From an uncultured Blautia sp. (GTDB taxonomy: Bacteria; Bacillota; Clostridia; Lachnospirales; Lachnospiraceae), in NCBI GenBank assembly GCA_900539525.1, contig UQCM01000021.1, positions 1-42,890 of the forward strand: a DNA stretch of 42,890 nucleotides. The letters are read 5' to 3'. Below, in pieces: positions 23,282-31,260 of this stretch; the first letter of the stretch is position 1, and each line of letters starts with the position of its first letter. The position numbers and the translations under genes were made by a program. The notes beneath the pieces are model-generated. The model had not been told where the DNA came from. It saw only the letters and a list, made by a program, of their open reading frames with translations, and searched no databases.

Positions 23282-23623
23282 CTAAAAACCATCCTTTACC
23301 AATGCAATCTCATCTCCGGTAATTCCTACGGCATCAAATCTGCATGGTGTATCCTCCGGTAAATGATGTGACATCAGATAATGTCTTGCTACCCGGCGGA
23401 TGGTTGCCTGTTTTCGTCCGTTTACCGCCTCGAGTGCATATCCCTGCGCAGCATTTGACCGGTATTTTACCTCCACAAATACCAGATAGCCCTCATGCCT
23501 GGCAATCAGATCGATCTCTCCTATACGGCAACGATAATTTCGTTCCAGAATCTGATACCCCAGTTTTTCCAGATAGACGGTTGCCCTGTTCTCATATTCC
23601 GTACCTACTTTTCGTGTATTCAA
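23282..23623 (-). CDS. yraN: YraN/UPF0102 family nuclease-like protein
   Basis: A 113-residue protein of the UPF0102 family, which has a restriction-endonuclease-like fold. Core residues are the Glu and Asp in RIGEIDLIAR (about 33-42) and the Glu-X-Lys in VFVEVKYRS (48-56). It begins with TTG (23621-23623) after a GGAG site placed in the 3' end of rnhB. The biological role is not settled. Linkage to rnhB is conserved in many bacteria. Confidence 0.9.
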   Translation of the reverse strand: MNTRKVGTEYENRATVYLEKLGYQILERNYRCRIGEIDLIARHEGYLVFVEVKYRSNAAQGYALEAVNGRKQATIRRVARHYLMSHHLPEDTPCRFDAVGITGDEIALVKDGF

Positions 23624-23636
23624 ACGACTACTCCTG

Positions 23637-24392
23637 TTACAGATTTTTTAAAAACGTTCTTCTGTGAATCGGTGAAGGGCCGTATTCACGGATGGCTCTG
23701 ATGTGCGCGGAAGAACCATAACCCTTATGCCCGGCAAAGCCATATTCCGGCATCATCCTGTCATACTCTTTCATTATCCGATCTCTGGTCACCTTTGCAA
23801 TGACACTGGCTGCTGCAATAGAAAGACTTTTCGCATCGCCTTTAATAATGGGTTCCTGCGGGATTTCCATATCCGGTATCGTAACTGCATCATTAAGCAG
23901 GATCTGAGGTCTGACTTTCAGCTTTCCGATTGCCTGTCTCATGGCTTCATAGGTAGCCTGAAGGATATTGATTTCATCAATTCTTTCCGGTCCCACGATA
24001 CCCACCTCTGCCGCGATCGCTTTTTCCATGATTTCTTCATAAAGAGCTTCCCTCTTTTTCTCGCTGAGCTGTTTTGAATCATTCAGCCACAAGATCTCAC
24101 AATCCCCCGGCAGAATAACAGCACCTGCCACAACAGGACCTGCCAGAGGGCCCCGTCCTGCTTCATCAATTCCGCAAATGTATCCCAGATTCTCATACCG
24201 ATGCTCATACTTTCGCATTTCTTCCAGGCGGATATGTTCCTTTTCCAGCAACTCCTGTTTTTTCTTATATTTTTTTATTAAGCCGGAAACACCGGCTCTC
24301 GAATCATCCGCATATAATGCAAACAATTCTAAAAGCTGTTCGTTCCCGGCTTCTTCAAATTCTTTTTCTATATCTGAGATTTTTTTTCCCAT
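23637..24392 (-). CDS. rnhB: ribonuclease HII
   Basis: A 251-residue enzyme that cuts the RNA strand of RNA-DNA hybrids and single ribonucleotides in DNA. The catalytic motif YICGIDEAGRGPLAGPV (about 71-87) supplies the DE pair. Further acidic residues are in LNDSKQLS and the ILLNDAV region. An N-terminal extension of about 70 charged residues precedes the catalytic domain, as in Bacillus-type RNase HII. It lies after a 27-bp stem-loop repeat that separates it from lepB. Confidence 0.96.
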   Translation of the reverse strand: MGKKISDIEKEFEEAGNEQLLELFALYADDSRAGVSGLIKKYKKKQELLEKEHIRLEEMRKYEHRYENLGYICGIDEAGRGPLAGPVVAGAVILPGDCEILWLNDSKQLSEKKREALYEEIMEKAIAAEVGIVGPERIDEINILQATYEAMRQAIGKLKVRPQILLNDAVTIPDMEIPQEPIIKGDAKSLSIAAASVIAKVTRDRIMKEYDRMMPEYGFAGHKGYGSSAHIRAIREYGPSPIHRRTFLKNL

Positions 24393-24461
24393 ATTGTTCC
24401 TCGTTTAATTGCACATTTAGCATTGTCACTCACATACTTCTTTTCTGCATGTTCCGGCTAT

Positions 24462-24488
24462 GCTACTGTTCACTCCATGACCATTATC
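24462..24488. repeat. 27-bp stem-loop repeat, copy 2 (degenerate)
   Basis: The first arm GCTACTGTTCAC, loop TCC and second arm ATGACCATTATC keep the family pattern with several mismatches. It abuts the stop codon of lepB (24489-24491). Confidence 0.6.
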
Positions 24489-25067
24489 TCACTGATGCTT
24501 CAGCAGACCAAACCGGCTAAACGGCCATATACGGATAAATGCACGGCCGATTATATTTGATCGTTTAATATTTCCCACATCATCAAAACGACTGTCTTCA
24601 CTGTGGTTTCTGTTATCGCCCAGCACAAAGTATTCATCTTCCCCCAGTTGGATTTCGTTAATTGCACGCCCGCTGCTCACCATCGTCTCTTTTCCATAGT
24701 CTTCTTCCAGTATGGTACCGTTGATATAAATATCTCCGTCCACAATCTGAACCGTCTCACCGGGAAGGCCTATGATCCGTTTGATATAATAAGTATTCTC
24801 TTTGTACTGAAAGGGAAATACAATAATATCAAACCTCTCCGGATCCCTGAAACGGTAGGAAATCTTATCCACGATCAGATTGTCCTGATCGTAAAGCGTA
24901 GGTTCCATGGAATGACCATCCACCTGTGTTCTCTGCCCCACATATCGAACGACTAAGAAGGTAAGCGCCAGTACAACAGCAATATAAACAATCATTCCAA
25001 GCAGTTCCTTTACCGTATTTCCGGCTGTTTTTTCCTGTGTTTTCTTTTCATTCTCCCCTGTATTCAT
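24489..25067 (-). CDS. lepB: type I signal peptidase
   Basis: Start chosen at the ATG of MNTGENEKKT, giving 192 residues; the frame extends 29 codons upstream without a better site. One N-terminal membrane segment (about 21-42) anchors it with the catalytic domain outside. The Ser-Lys dyad is Ser53 in GHSMEPTL and Lys96 in YYIKRIIGLPGE. The GDNRNHSEDSRF motif closes the domain. It removes signal peptides of secreted proteins. A second type I peptidase gene lies 1.1 kb away with rbgA between them. Confidence 0.94.
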   Translation of the reverse strand: MNTGENEKKTQEKTAGNTVKELLGMIVYIAVVLALTFLVVRYVGQRTQVDGHSMEPTLYDQDNLIVDKISYRFRDPERFDIIVFPFQYKENTYYIKRIIGLPGETVQIVDGDIYINGTILEEDYGKETMVSSGRAINEIQLGEDEYFVLGDNRNHSEDSRFDDVGNIKRSNIIGRAFIRIWPFSRFGLLKHQ

Positions 25068-25199
25068 AATGCCACCCTTTCTTATTAATCCATTGCTGTA
25101 CACTTTATGACAGGAACACGATCTCCCCAGTGTCCTGCCACATATGATACACACGTCTTTTACCCCGGGTATAAGACAACCTAAATACTTTGCTGTTCC

Positions 25200-25256
25200 G
25201 GTGAGAGGGCTCCCCAGGGCAAATATTTATAAATCTGCATGACTCTGAACAGTTAC
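25200..25256. repeat. half copy of the 153-bp palindromic element
   Basis: This segment is nearly identical to the reverse complement of 14634-14690: GAGAGGGCTCCCC, then AAATATTTATAAATCTGCAT, then GACTCTGAACAGTTAC. The other half of the element is missing. It lies in the 203-nt gap between rbgA and lepB. Confidence 0.8.
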
Positions 25257-25270
25257 ATCACTTTCTTATT

Positions 25271-26122
25271 CTAAACATTTCCATCAGGAAATTCAAGTGT
25301 TATTTTCCCAAGTCTTCCGCTTCTGAAATCATCAATCAGAAGCAAGGATGCTTTTGTATAATCAAGTTCATTTCCCTTTAAACGGCAGGCTCTGTTTTCT
25401 GCAATCTCGCCCAGAATTGCCACACTCTCCCCTGTCTCACTACACTGATATCTCCTGTTTAACAACCCTGTATAGTTTTTTTTCAGGAAATCTATCAGTT
25501 TGAGTGCGAGTTCATCTGTGTTCAGAATCTCATCACGTATCGAACCGATCATTGCCAGGCGAAGTCCCACCATCTGATCTTCAAATTTAGGCCAGAGAAT
25601 ACCTGGAGTATCCAGCAGTTCCACACTCTTATTCAGTCGAATCCACTGCTTTCCTTTTGTCACACCCGGCTTATTTCCCGTCTTTGCACATGCCTTTCCG
25701 GCAAATGTATTAATAAATGTTGATTTACCCACATTCGGTATTCCCACAACCATCGCACGGACAGGCCGGTTCAGGATTCCCCTGCGTCTGTCTCTTTCAA
25801 TCTTCTCTTTACACGCCTCCTGGATGACACCGCTGATTGCCTTGATCCCCGTTCCATTTCTGGAATTAACCTTCACTGCAAAACAGCCTTTTTCTTTAAA
25901 GTAATCCATCCATTCATCATTATATTTTTCCGATGCAAGATCAGCTTTGTTTAAAAGGATCAGGCGAGCCTTATTTTTTCCCAGTTCGTCAATATCCGGA
26001 TTTCTGCTGGACAATGGAACTCTGGCATCCACCAGCTCAATTACCAGATCAATCAGCTTGATATCCTCCTGCATCATTCGTTTTGCCTTTGTCATATGTC
26101 CTGGATACCATTGATAATTCAT
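25271..26122 (-). CDS. rbgA: 50S-assembly GTPase RbgA (YlqF)
   Basis: Start chosen at the ATG of MNYQWYPGHMTKA, with AGGTGA upstream; the frame runs 20 codons further. The 283-residue protein shows the circularly permuted GTPase order: NKADL (G4) comes first, then GIPNVGKSTFIN (G1) and DTPG (G3). The N-terminal YPGHM is typical of YlqF. It helps mature the large ribosomal subunit, fitting the ribosome-related neighbourhood. It follows lepB2 by 14 nt. Confidence 0.95.
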   Translation of the reverse strand: MNYQWYPGHMTKAKRMMQEDIKLIDLVIELVDARVPLSSRNPDIDELGKNKARLILLNKADLASEKYNDEWMDYFKEKGCFAVKVNSRNGTGIKAISGVIQEACKEKIERDRRRGILNRPVRAMVVGIPNVGKSTFINTFAGKACAKTGNKPGVTKGKQWIRLNKSVELLDTPGILWPKFEDQMVGLRLAMIGSIRDEILNTDELALKLIDFLKKNYTGLLNRRYQCSETGESVAILGEIAENRACRLKGNELDYTKASLLLIDDFRSGRLGKITLEFPDGNV

Positions 26123-26136
26123 ATCACAAATCACCT

Positions 26137-26712
26137 CTATTTTACAAAGCCGAAATTTGACATCGGGGAAATCACAAACCAAACCTTGCCTTCGATATCT
26201 GACAGGTTCACATTCCCAACATTTGCAAAACGGCTGTCTTCGCTATTGTTTCTATTATCACCCAACACAAAATATTCCGAGGCTCCTAAAGTAACCGGCT
26301 CCTCTGCCAGACCTGCGCTCGCCATAGCCGGATAATCCGTCTTTTCCAGATACAGCTCACCATTGATATAAATCATTCCGTTTCTGATCTGTACCGTTTC
26401 ACCCGGGAGCCCGATCACGCGCTTAATATAAGAATGCATATCTTCACTCCCGCCTGGCTTAAAAGCAATGATATCCCCCCGGGCAGGGTCTTTTAATTTA
26501 TAAGAAAGCTCATTCAGAAGCACGGTATCTCCACCCGACAAAGTCACATCCATAGACTGACCGATATTTGTTCTTGTCTGACCAAAGAAAAATACCACGA
26601 CATATGCTGCCAGAATCACAACGATGATCTGAAAGGCCCAGCCTAATACTACCTTGAATGCACTTTTCTTCTCTCTTTCTCTGCGCTCTCTCCTCATTCG
26701 TACTCTGCTCAT
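26137..26712 (-). CDS. second type I signal peptidase, variant Ser motif
   Basis: Start set at the ATG of MSRVRMRRER, with GAGGT at 7-nt spacing; another ATG lies 7 codons upstream. The 191-residue protein has a strongly basic N-terminus, one membrane segment (about 25-43), the nucleophile Ser53 and the general base Lys97 in SYIKRVIGLPGE. The Ser box reads GQSMDVTL, whereas GxSMEPTL is usual, so the Pro after the acidic residue is lost. GDNRNNSEDSRF is kept. It is a clear paralog of the lepB product encoded nearby. The Ser-box change may alter cleavage preference, but this is inference. Confidence 0.92.
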   Translation of the reverse strand: MSRVRMRRERREREKKSAFKVVLGWAFQIIVVILAAYVVVFFFGQTRTNIGQSMDVTLSGGDTVLLNELSYKLKDPARGDIIAFKPGGSEDMHSYIKRVIGLPGETVQIRNGMIYINGELYLEKTDYPAMASAGLAEEPVTLGASEYFVLGDNRNNSEDSRFANVGNVNLSDIEGKVWFVISPMSNFGFVK

Positions 26713-26753
26713 ACTCTCTACCTCATTCTCCATCCAGAAACAGCCTTAGTAGA

Positions 26754-26793
26754 AAACAGGGACAATTACCGCAAAAGTACTTGTCCCTGGTTT
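26754..26793 (-). terminator. terminator after rplS
   Basis: AAACAGGGACAA (26754-26765) pairs with TTGTCCCTGGTTT (26781-26793), giving about 12 bp with one bulged base. The minus-strand copy ends in UUUUCU. Confidence 0.85.
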
Positions 26794-26801
26794 ACTTCTC
26801 A

Positions 26802-27149
26802 TTATTTTACTAACTCTTTAACCTTGGCGCTCTTACCAACACGTCCTCTCAGGTAGTTCAGTTTCGCACGTCTTACTTTACCTCTTCTGACAACTTCAAC
26901 TCTCTCCACATTCGGGGAATGAAGCGGCCATGTCTTCTCTACACCAATTCCATTTGAATTCTTTCTAACCGTAAAGGTCGCTCTCACGCTGCCGCCCTGT
27001 TTCTTTAATACAGTTCCCTCAAATACCTGAACACGTTCACGGTTTCCCTCTTTAATCTTAGCATATACCTTTACCGTATCGCCTACACGAAACTCAGGTA
27101 CCTCTGCCTTTAACTGAGCAGCTTCAATGTTTTTAATAATATCGTTCAT
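26802..27149 (-). CDS. rplS: 50S ribosomal protein bL19
   Basis: A 115-residue ribosomal protein with characteristic segments EFRVGDTVKVYAKIKEGNRE (about 20-39) and SPNVERVEVVRRGKVRRAKL (about 79-98). The length matches the family. It has a GGAGG site, its own promoter about 80 nt upstream of the start and a terminator just after it, so it is largely an independent unit although it lies in the usual rimM-trmD-rplS order. The leader may hold an L19 control element, which was not identified with confidence. Confidence 0.98.
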   Translation of the reverse strand: MNDIIKNIEAAQLKAEVPEFRVGDTVKVYAKIKEGNRERVQVFEGTVLKKQGGSVRATFTVRKNSNGIGVEKTWPLHSPNVERVEVVRRGKVRRAKLNYLRGRVGKSAKVKELVK

Positions 27150-27228
27150 TGTGTGCCTCCTTATATTCTCGGATGTTCTTAATACAGCTTCTGTAACAGA
27201 GGACCATCTCTATCTCACAACGCAGACA

Positions 27229-27257
27229 ATTTTATCACGGTTTTTCGATAAATGCAA
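27229..27257 (-). promoter_or_regulatory. promoter of rplS
   Basis: TTGCAT (27252-27257), a 17-nt spacer and TAAAAT (27229-27234) on the minus strand. It lies just after the stop codon of the C39-like gene and leaves a leader of about 75 nt. Confidence 0.65.
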
Positions 27258-27275
27258 GTCTTTTTTTACTCTTTC

Positions 27276-28721
27276 TTATTCTCTTCTGGACAGGATATGA
27301 AAGTATTCACACCATAAGGTACCGCTGCCCAGGGTGGAAGCAGATACCCAGTCACCATAGATCGTGGTTGGACGTTTTCCATATATCGCTGAATCCAGTA
27401 CAAGAAAGGTATCACTTGCACTTCGATATCCTGCAATCGCAATATAATGTCCCGGAACAAGAGCAATCGCCACACTTCCCTTTTTCAGATATTTTCTTAC
27501 TGTATTTAAAGAATACGTTTTTCCACTGTGGATGAAGTGATACTTTTTTCCATATACTCTGGCAAAATCTCTGTATAAAGTATCATTTGTTCCCTGATTG
27601 TAGAAATAGTGCCCCCGCGAGGCTGAAAAAGAGGCGATCATTTTCGGGTTAATAAACTCCCCATTCAATGCATATACTGCATTTGTCAACGCCATCACTC
27701 CACAGCCGGAGGTGGAAATTGTCCTCCTGCTCGGTCCATCCATATAAGTGGAACCTCCCCACTTCGGATCATACTGAGAAAATACTACACTGTTTTCTTT
27801 TGAGGGCTTCTCTGAAACTTTTGAAAACTTCCACTGCTGTGTCTTTAATTTCCTGTGTTCTGCCATCGCAGGCACACCGGAACGATACCGTAACCCCCGA
27901 CCGCCTGTCTTCTCTCTCAGATAAAAACAGCCACCGCTTCTGGTAAGCATCCACATACCGCTATTCTCTTCCGATACAGTCAGACCACCGATATCGACAA
28001 GATTTGAATTACTTTCCAGCGGACTGATCAGATAATATCCGCCACTTACATAACGCAGAGTGAATTTCTGCATCTGGCCTGCAGTATTTTTACTGACAGT
28101 AAATGTCCCCTTGTCCCGCTGCCAGGTAAGTGCTTTTCCGGTTGCATTTCTTGGAGAAATAATATAAGTTCCATTTGCCAGAGGCTGAGTAGTCGTCTCC
28201 ATAGACAGTCTGACAAAACTCTGATAGGTTGTCTTCTTTATCCACCCCATATGATATCTTTTGCCGGATTTGAACAGAAGCTCTACCCATCCGCCTCTCT
28301 CACTGACCACCACTCCACCGGAAAACTGAGGCACTGCAACAGATGATGCTTTTATTGTCGGACGATGATACAGTATCAGAGAAGCATTCGCATAGGCCAC
28401 CTGATGTTTATATTCAGGATTGTATACAAATGTTTTCAGAGAAATCCATCCCGTTTTCCTGTTATTTTCCTCATCTGTGTATGTAATCCGGACTGCATTT
28501 CCTGTAATTGCAGTAATCTCACATTCCTGATAAGGCAGAATACACACCTTTTCTGTCAATTCAGAGTTACTGTAAATAGTATAATCCCTTAGTCTCCATC
28601 CGCACGCACCCAGAGGGGCTGACTCTGATACAGCCGGATAGGCTGCTAACGTTGTCATCGAAAAACCAAAACCGGTAAGGATCAAAAACATCGCCAACAG
28701 CACCCAGTATTTCTTTTTCAT
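27276..28721 (-). CDS. secreted SH3 / ricin-like / C39-type peptidase-like protein
   Basis: A 481-residue exported protein. Residues 1-27 form a signal peptide (MKKKYWVLLA and a hydrophobic run, ending TLAA). SH3-like repeats follow (about 38-165), then a ricin-B-like segment (about 180-300: NGTYIISPRNATGKAL, QQWKFSKV), then a C39_2-like papain-fold domain (about 312-481). In the last, Cys340 (TSGCGVMALTN), His425 (VPGHYIAIAGY) and Asp443 (VLDSA) form a plausible catalytic triad. A cell-wall-bound protease or peptidoglycan enzyme is likely; the substrate is unknown. It begins 4 nt after trmD, with its ribosome binding site inside trmD, an unusual place for a surface protein. Confidence 0.82.
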   Translation of the reverse strand: MKKKYWVLLAMFLILTGFGFSMTTLAAYPAVSESAPLGACGWRLRDYTIYSNSELTEKVCILPYQECEITAITGNAVRITYTDEENNRKTGWISLKTFVYNPEYKHQVAYANASLILYHRPTIKASSVAVPQFSGGVVVSERGGWVELLFKSGKRYHMGWIKKTTYQSFVRLSMETTTQPLANGTYIISPRNATGKALTWQRDKGTFTVSKNTAGQMQKFTLRYVSGGYYLISPLESNSNLVDIGGLTVSEENSGMWMLTRSGGCFYLREKTGGRGLRYRSGVPAMAEHRKLKTQQWKFSKVSEKPSKENSVVFSQYDPKWGGSTYMDGPSRRTISTSGCGVMALTNAVYALNGEFINPKMIASFSASRGHYFYNQGTNDTLYRDFARVYGKKYHFIHSGKTYSLNTVRKYLKKGSVAIALVPGHYIAIAGYRSASDTFLVLDSAIYGKRPTTIYGDWVSASTLGSGTLWCEYFHILSRRE

Positions 28722-28725
28722 TCTT

Positions 28726-29445
28726 CTACTCCCTTATCTGTTTCCATTCTTTTTCACTCAGATTTGCTTCCTTAAGAAGATCCGGTCTCCTCTCTGCTGT
28801 CCGGAGAATGGACTGTTCTCTTCTCCATTTCTCAATATTCGCATGATGTCCTGACAGCAGAACCTGAGGTACACTTTTGCCACGCCATGTCTCCGGGCGG
28901 CTATACTGAGGATATTCCAGCAGATTGTCCTGAAACGATTCAAACTGTGCAGATTCTTCATTGCTCAGTACGCCCGGCACCATACGCGAAATCGCATCAA
29001 TCATTACCATGGCAGGCAATTCTCCGCCGGTCAGTACATAATCTCCGATTGAGACATAATCTGTAACGATCTCCTCCAGTACACGCTCATCGATCCCTTC
29101 ATAATGTCCGCAGAGAAACACCAGATCCTTTTCCTGTGCCAGGTCTTCTGCCATTTTCTGGTCGAAAACGCTTCCCTGTGGAGTCAGATAAATAACTCTT
29201 GGACAATATCCTATGCGCTCTCTGACTGCCTCATAAGCGCCATATACTGGCTCGGCCTGCATGACCATTCCGGCACCGCCCCCATATGGATAGTCATCCA
29301 CCTTATGATGCTTGTTGTTTGCATAATCCCTGATATTCACAGCCTCCAGAGTAATCGTTTCTTTTCCCAGCGCTCTTCCGATAATACTGGTTCCAAGTCC
29401 CTGTACGATCATATCCGGAAACAGTGTCAGTACATAATAATTCAT
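28726..29445 (-). CDS. trmD: tRNA (guanine-N1)-methyltransferase
   Basis: Start at the ATG of MNYYVLTLFPDM, with AAAGGAT upstream. This 239-residue SPOUT methyltransferase methylates G37 of tRNAs to prevent frameshifting. The deep-knot segments LCGHYEGIDERV and SIGDYVLTGGELPAMV (cofactor binding) and the catalytic Asp region around VPGVL are intact. It follows rimM after a 120-nt gap holding repeats and precedes the C39-like gene. Confidence 0.97.
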   Translation of the reverse strand: MNYYVLTLFPDMIVQGLGTSIIGRALGKETITLEAVNIRDYANNKHHKVDDYPYGGGAGMVMQAEPVYGAYEAVRERIGYCPRVIYLTPQGSVFDQKMAEDLAQEKDLVFLCGHYEGIDERVLEEIVTDYVSIGDYVLTGGELPAMVMIDAISRMVPGVLSNEESAQFESFQDNLLEYPQYSRPETWRGKSVPQVLLSGHHANIEKWRREQSILRTAERRPDLLKEANLSEKEWKQIRE

Positions 29446-29476
29446 ATGGTATCCTTTCTGTTTCAACCGATGTCAT

Positions 29477-29503
29477 GTTACTGTTCACTCCGTGACCATT
29501 AAC
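29477..29503. repeat. 27-bp stem-loop repeat, copy 3, in the rimM-trmD gap
   Basis: Arms GTTACTGTTCAC and GTGACCATTAAC around loop TCC. It continues into ACGCTACGCAATGCACA, which resembles ATGCCACGCTTCGCAATATG after copy 6 at 41876-41902, so the repeated unit extends past the hairpin. Confidence 0.78.
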
Positions 29504-29520
29504 ACGCTACGCAATGCACA

Positions 29521-29545
29521 GATATGATGCATTCTGCATCATATC
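29521..29545. other. perfect 11-bp hairpin next to repeat copy 3
   Basis: GATATGATGCA and TGCATCATATC close a TTC loop. It has no U tract. Together with copy 3 it may slow or process the rimM-trmD message. Confidence 0.6.
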
Positions 29546-29565
29546 GCGCTGTTATTCTCGGATTT

Positions 29566-30072
29566 TCATAGAAGTCCTTTCAACAGATGCACATACATCT
29601 TCCGTTCCTCCAGTTCAACTGCCAGGATGCACTCACCAATAGCCGGAATCAGAACTTCCTCCTTGTTCTCCATCTCAACCACATAGACATCATTCGCACC
29701 TGTCTGCAGCACATCTCTGAGTACACCCAGAAACTTCTGTTCCTCTGTATATACGGATAATCCAATCAGATCAGCAATAAAATATTCATCTTTTTTCAGT
29801 TTCACAGCATGGGCTCTGTCGACCAGAAGGCTCTTCTGTCTGTACTTTTCGATATCGTTGATATTATCATACCCCTTGAACTTCAGAATCACAAACTGTT
29901 TAAAGAACTTTACCTGTTCGATCTCCATTTTCTGATATTCTTTTCCTGTATCAAGAAACACATGCTTTAACTTTTTAAATCTTGCGGGATCATCTGTCGT
30001 GGGAAACACCTTCACTTCTCCCCTGATTCCATGGGTATTTGTAATCACCCCTACCTGCAGATATTCTTCCAT
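29566..30072 (-). CDS. rimM: 16S rRNA processing protein RimM
   Basis: This 168-residue protein assists maturation of the 30S subunit head and binds uS19. The N-terminal LQVGVITNTHGIRGEVKVFP (about 5-24) is the family hallmark. The C-terminal PRC-barrel domain contains YFIADLIGLSVYTEE and ILIP-type strands (VLIPAIGE). An AGGAG site precedes the ATG. It is co-directional with trmD but separated from khpA by the NlpC/P60 gene. Confidence 0.96.
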   Translation of the reverse strand: MEEYLQVGVITNTHGIRGEVKVFPTTDDPARFKKLKHVFLDTGKEYQKMEIEQVKFFKQFVILKFKGYDNINDIEKYRQKSLLVDRAHAVKLKKDEYFIADLIGLSVYTEEQKFLGVLRDVLQTGANDVYVVEMENKEEVLIPAIGECILAVELEERKMYVHLLKGLL

Positions 30073-30109
30073 ATTAACTCCTGTCCTGAAATCGTCAAAT
30101 TGTAACTGT

Positions 30110-30934
30110 TTAGAAACCGTAAATCCTCATGGCCCGCACAATTTTACGGTTTCCATATTGCACCCTTTTAATGCATACACCTCCATTCGGATAGGTACCG
30201 CCATAATGACCGGAGGAATTGATCATAAATCCTCCCCCGATATATACACCCACGTGGTCAATAGGACCGCTGGTATCGTTCTTCAAATAGAAGAGCAGAT
30301 CTCCCGGTTTTAAGCTGTTCATCTGGCTCTTTGAAAGCGTCCTGTGCTCTCTTTGATAAAAAATCTCCCGACATACGGCCTGCAGATTATCCGTATGTGC
30401 CCAGGACACGAGGTTTCTTCCGGCTGTACGATAAATCGCATTGGCAAATTGTGCACAGTCAATACCACCTGACAGCGACGCACCCGGCATCACAAACGGT
30501 GTTCCCAGATACTTAAATCCTGTTTTAATTGCTCTGTCAATAATACCATTATTTGAGAATTTTTTTGAATAAACAGCCGCAAGCCTGACCTGGCTGGCCT
30601 GGACATAGCCTGTCGTCCGCTGTCTGCCATTATATACAAACACAGGAATCCACGCAGCCTTCACCCCCTTTTTCAGCTTGCTTCTGTCCACCGTAACAGT
30701 GCCTCCATAATTCAACATTGGCCGGTAGTAACTGGAGTGTACTGACTTTCTCTTTCTTACCTTCACCCACTCGCTGCCGGGATTATAGGCCAGAATGGTA
30801 TAATTCTTTCCGAGTTTCAGATATTTGTCTACATTGACTCTTTTCAGCTTTGCTGCACTTGCTGTCATCGGTGTCATCATAACAACACACAGTAACAGGA
30901 GCGCAAAAAATGTTAGTTTTTTTCTACTTCTCAT
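30110..30934 (-). CDS. secreted NlpC/P60 cell-wall endopeptidase
   Basis: Start at the ATG of MRSRKKLTFF, with AAGGAGGG upstream, giving 274 residues. A signal peptide covers 1-28 (TASAA). A central region (about 35-120) looks SH3-like, with WVKVR and GYVQASQVRL strands. The C-terminal NlpC/P60 domain has Cys160 (GGIDCAQFANA) and His227 (PIDHVGVYIG), with a polar third residue near His243. Such enzymes cut peptide cross-bridges of peptidoglycan. It lies between the khpA terminator and rimM, so a surface hydrolase is co-transcribed with ribosome-maturation genes. Confidence 0.9.
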   Translation of the reverse strand: MRSRKKLTFFALLLLCVVMMTPMTASAAKLKRVNVDKYLKLGKNYTILAYNPGSEWVKVRKRKSVHSSYYRPMLNYGGTVTVDRSKLKKGVKAAWIPVFVYNGRQRTTGYVQASQVRLAAVYSKKFSNNGIIDRAIKTGFKYLGTPFVMPGASLSGGIDCAQFANAIYRTAGRNLVSWAHTDNLQAVCREIFYQREHRTLSKSQMNSLKPGDLLFYLKNDTSGPIDHVGVYIGGGFMINSSGHYGGTYPNGGVCIKRVQYGNRKIVRAMRIYGF

Positions 30935-30959
30935 CGATAAAACCCTCCTTCTTTGTGTC

Positions 30960-30968
30960 ATTATAACA
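30960..30968 (-). promoter_or_regulatory. extended -10 promoter candidate for the NlpC/P60-rimM-trmD unit
   Basis: TGTTATAAT on the minus strand is a perfect extended -10 (TATAAT at 30960-30965), directly after the khpA terminator. No good -35 is found at 17 nt. It lies about 25 nt before the NlpC/P60 start codon. Confidence 0.4.
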
Positions 30969-30998
30969 AAAAAAATCTCGTTATGCACGAGATTTTTT
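30969..30998 (-). terminator. terminator after khpA
   Basis: AAAAAATCTCG (30970-30980) and CGAGATTTTTT (30988-30998) form an 11-bp stem with a 7-nt loop, followed on the minus strand by a run of U. It starts 14 nt after the khpA stop. Confidence 0.92.
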
Positions 30999-31012
30999 CT
31001 AAAATTCTGAAA

Positions 31013-31243
31013 TTATTGTAAAATATCTACAATAATCTTCTTATCCTCCTTTGAGGCTGCAGCTTTTACAACAGAACGGAGTGCTTTTGCAATTCTACCC
31101 TGCTTGCCGATTACTTTACCCATGTCTGATGGAGCAACCTTTAATTCAACCACAATAGATTTACCGGTCTCCTTCTCCGTCACCACAACTTCATCAGGAC
31201 TGTCAACGAGAGCTTTTGCAATTACTTCAACTAATTCCTTCAT
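31013..31243 (-). CDS. khpA: KH-domain RNA-binding protein KhpA (YlqC)
   Basis: Start taken at the ATG of MKELVEVIAKALV, with GGAAGGTGA upstream; a GTG three codons earlier is too close to that site. The 76-residue protein is a single KH domain with the GKQG loop (about 48-51, in MGKVIGKQGRIAK). KhpA, with its partner KhpB, binds RNA and influences cell division and sRNA use in Firmicutes. It lies directly after rpsP, the conserved order. Confidence 0.94.
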   Translation of the reverse strand: MKELVEVIAKALVDSPDEVVVTEKETGKSIVVELKVAPSDMGKVIGKQGRIAKALRSVVKAAASKEDKKIIVDILQ

Positions 31244-31260
31244 TACGCTCACCTTCCGTC

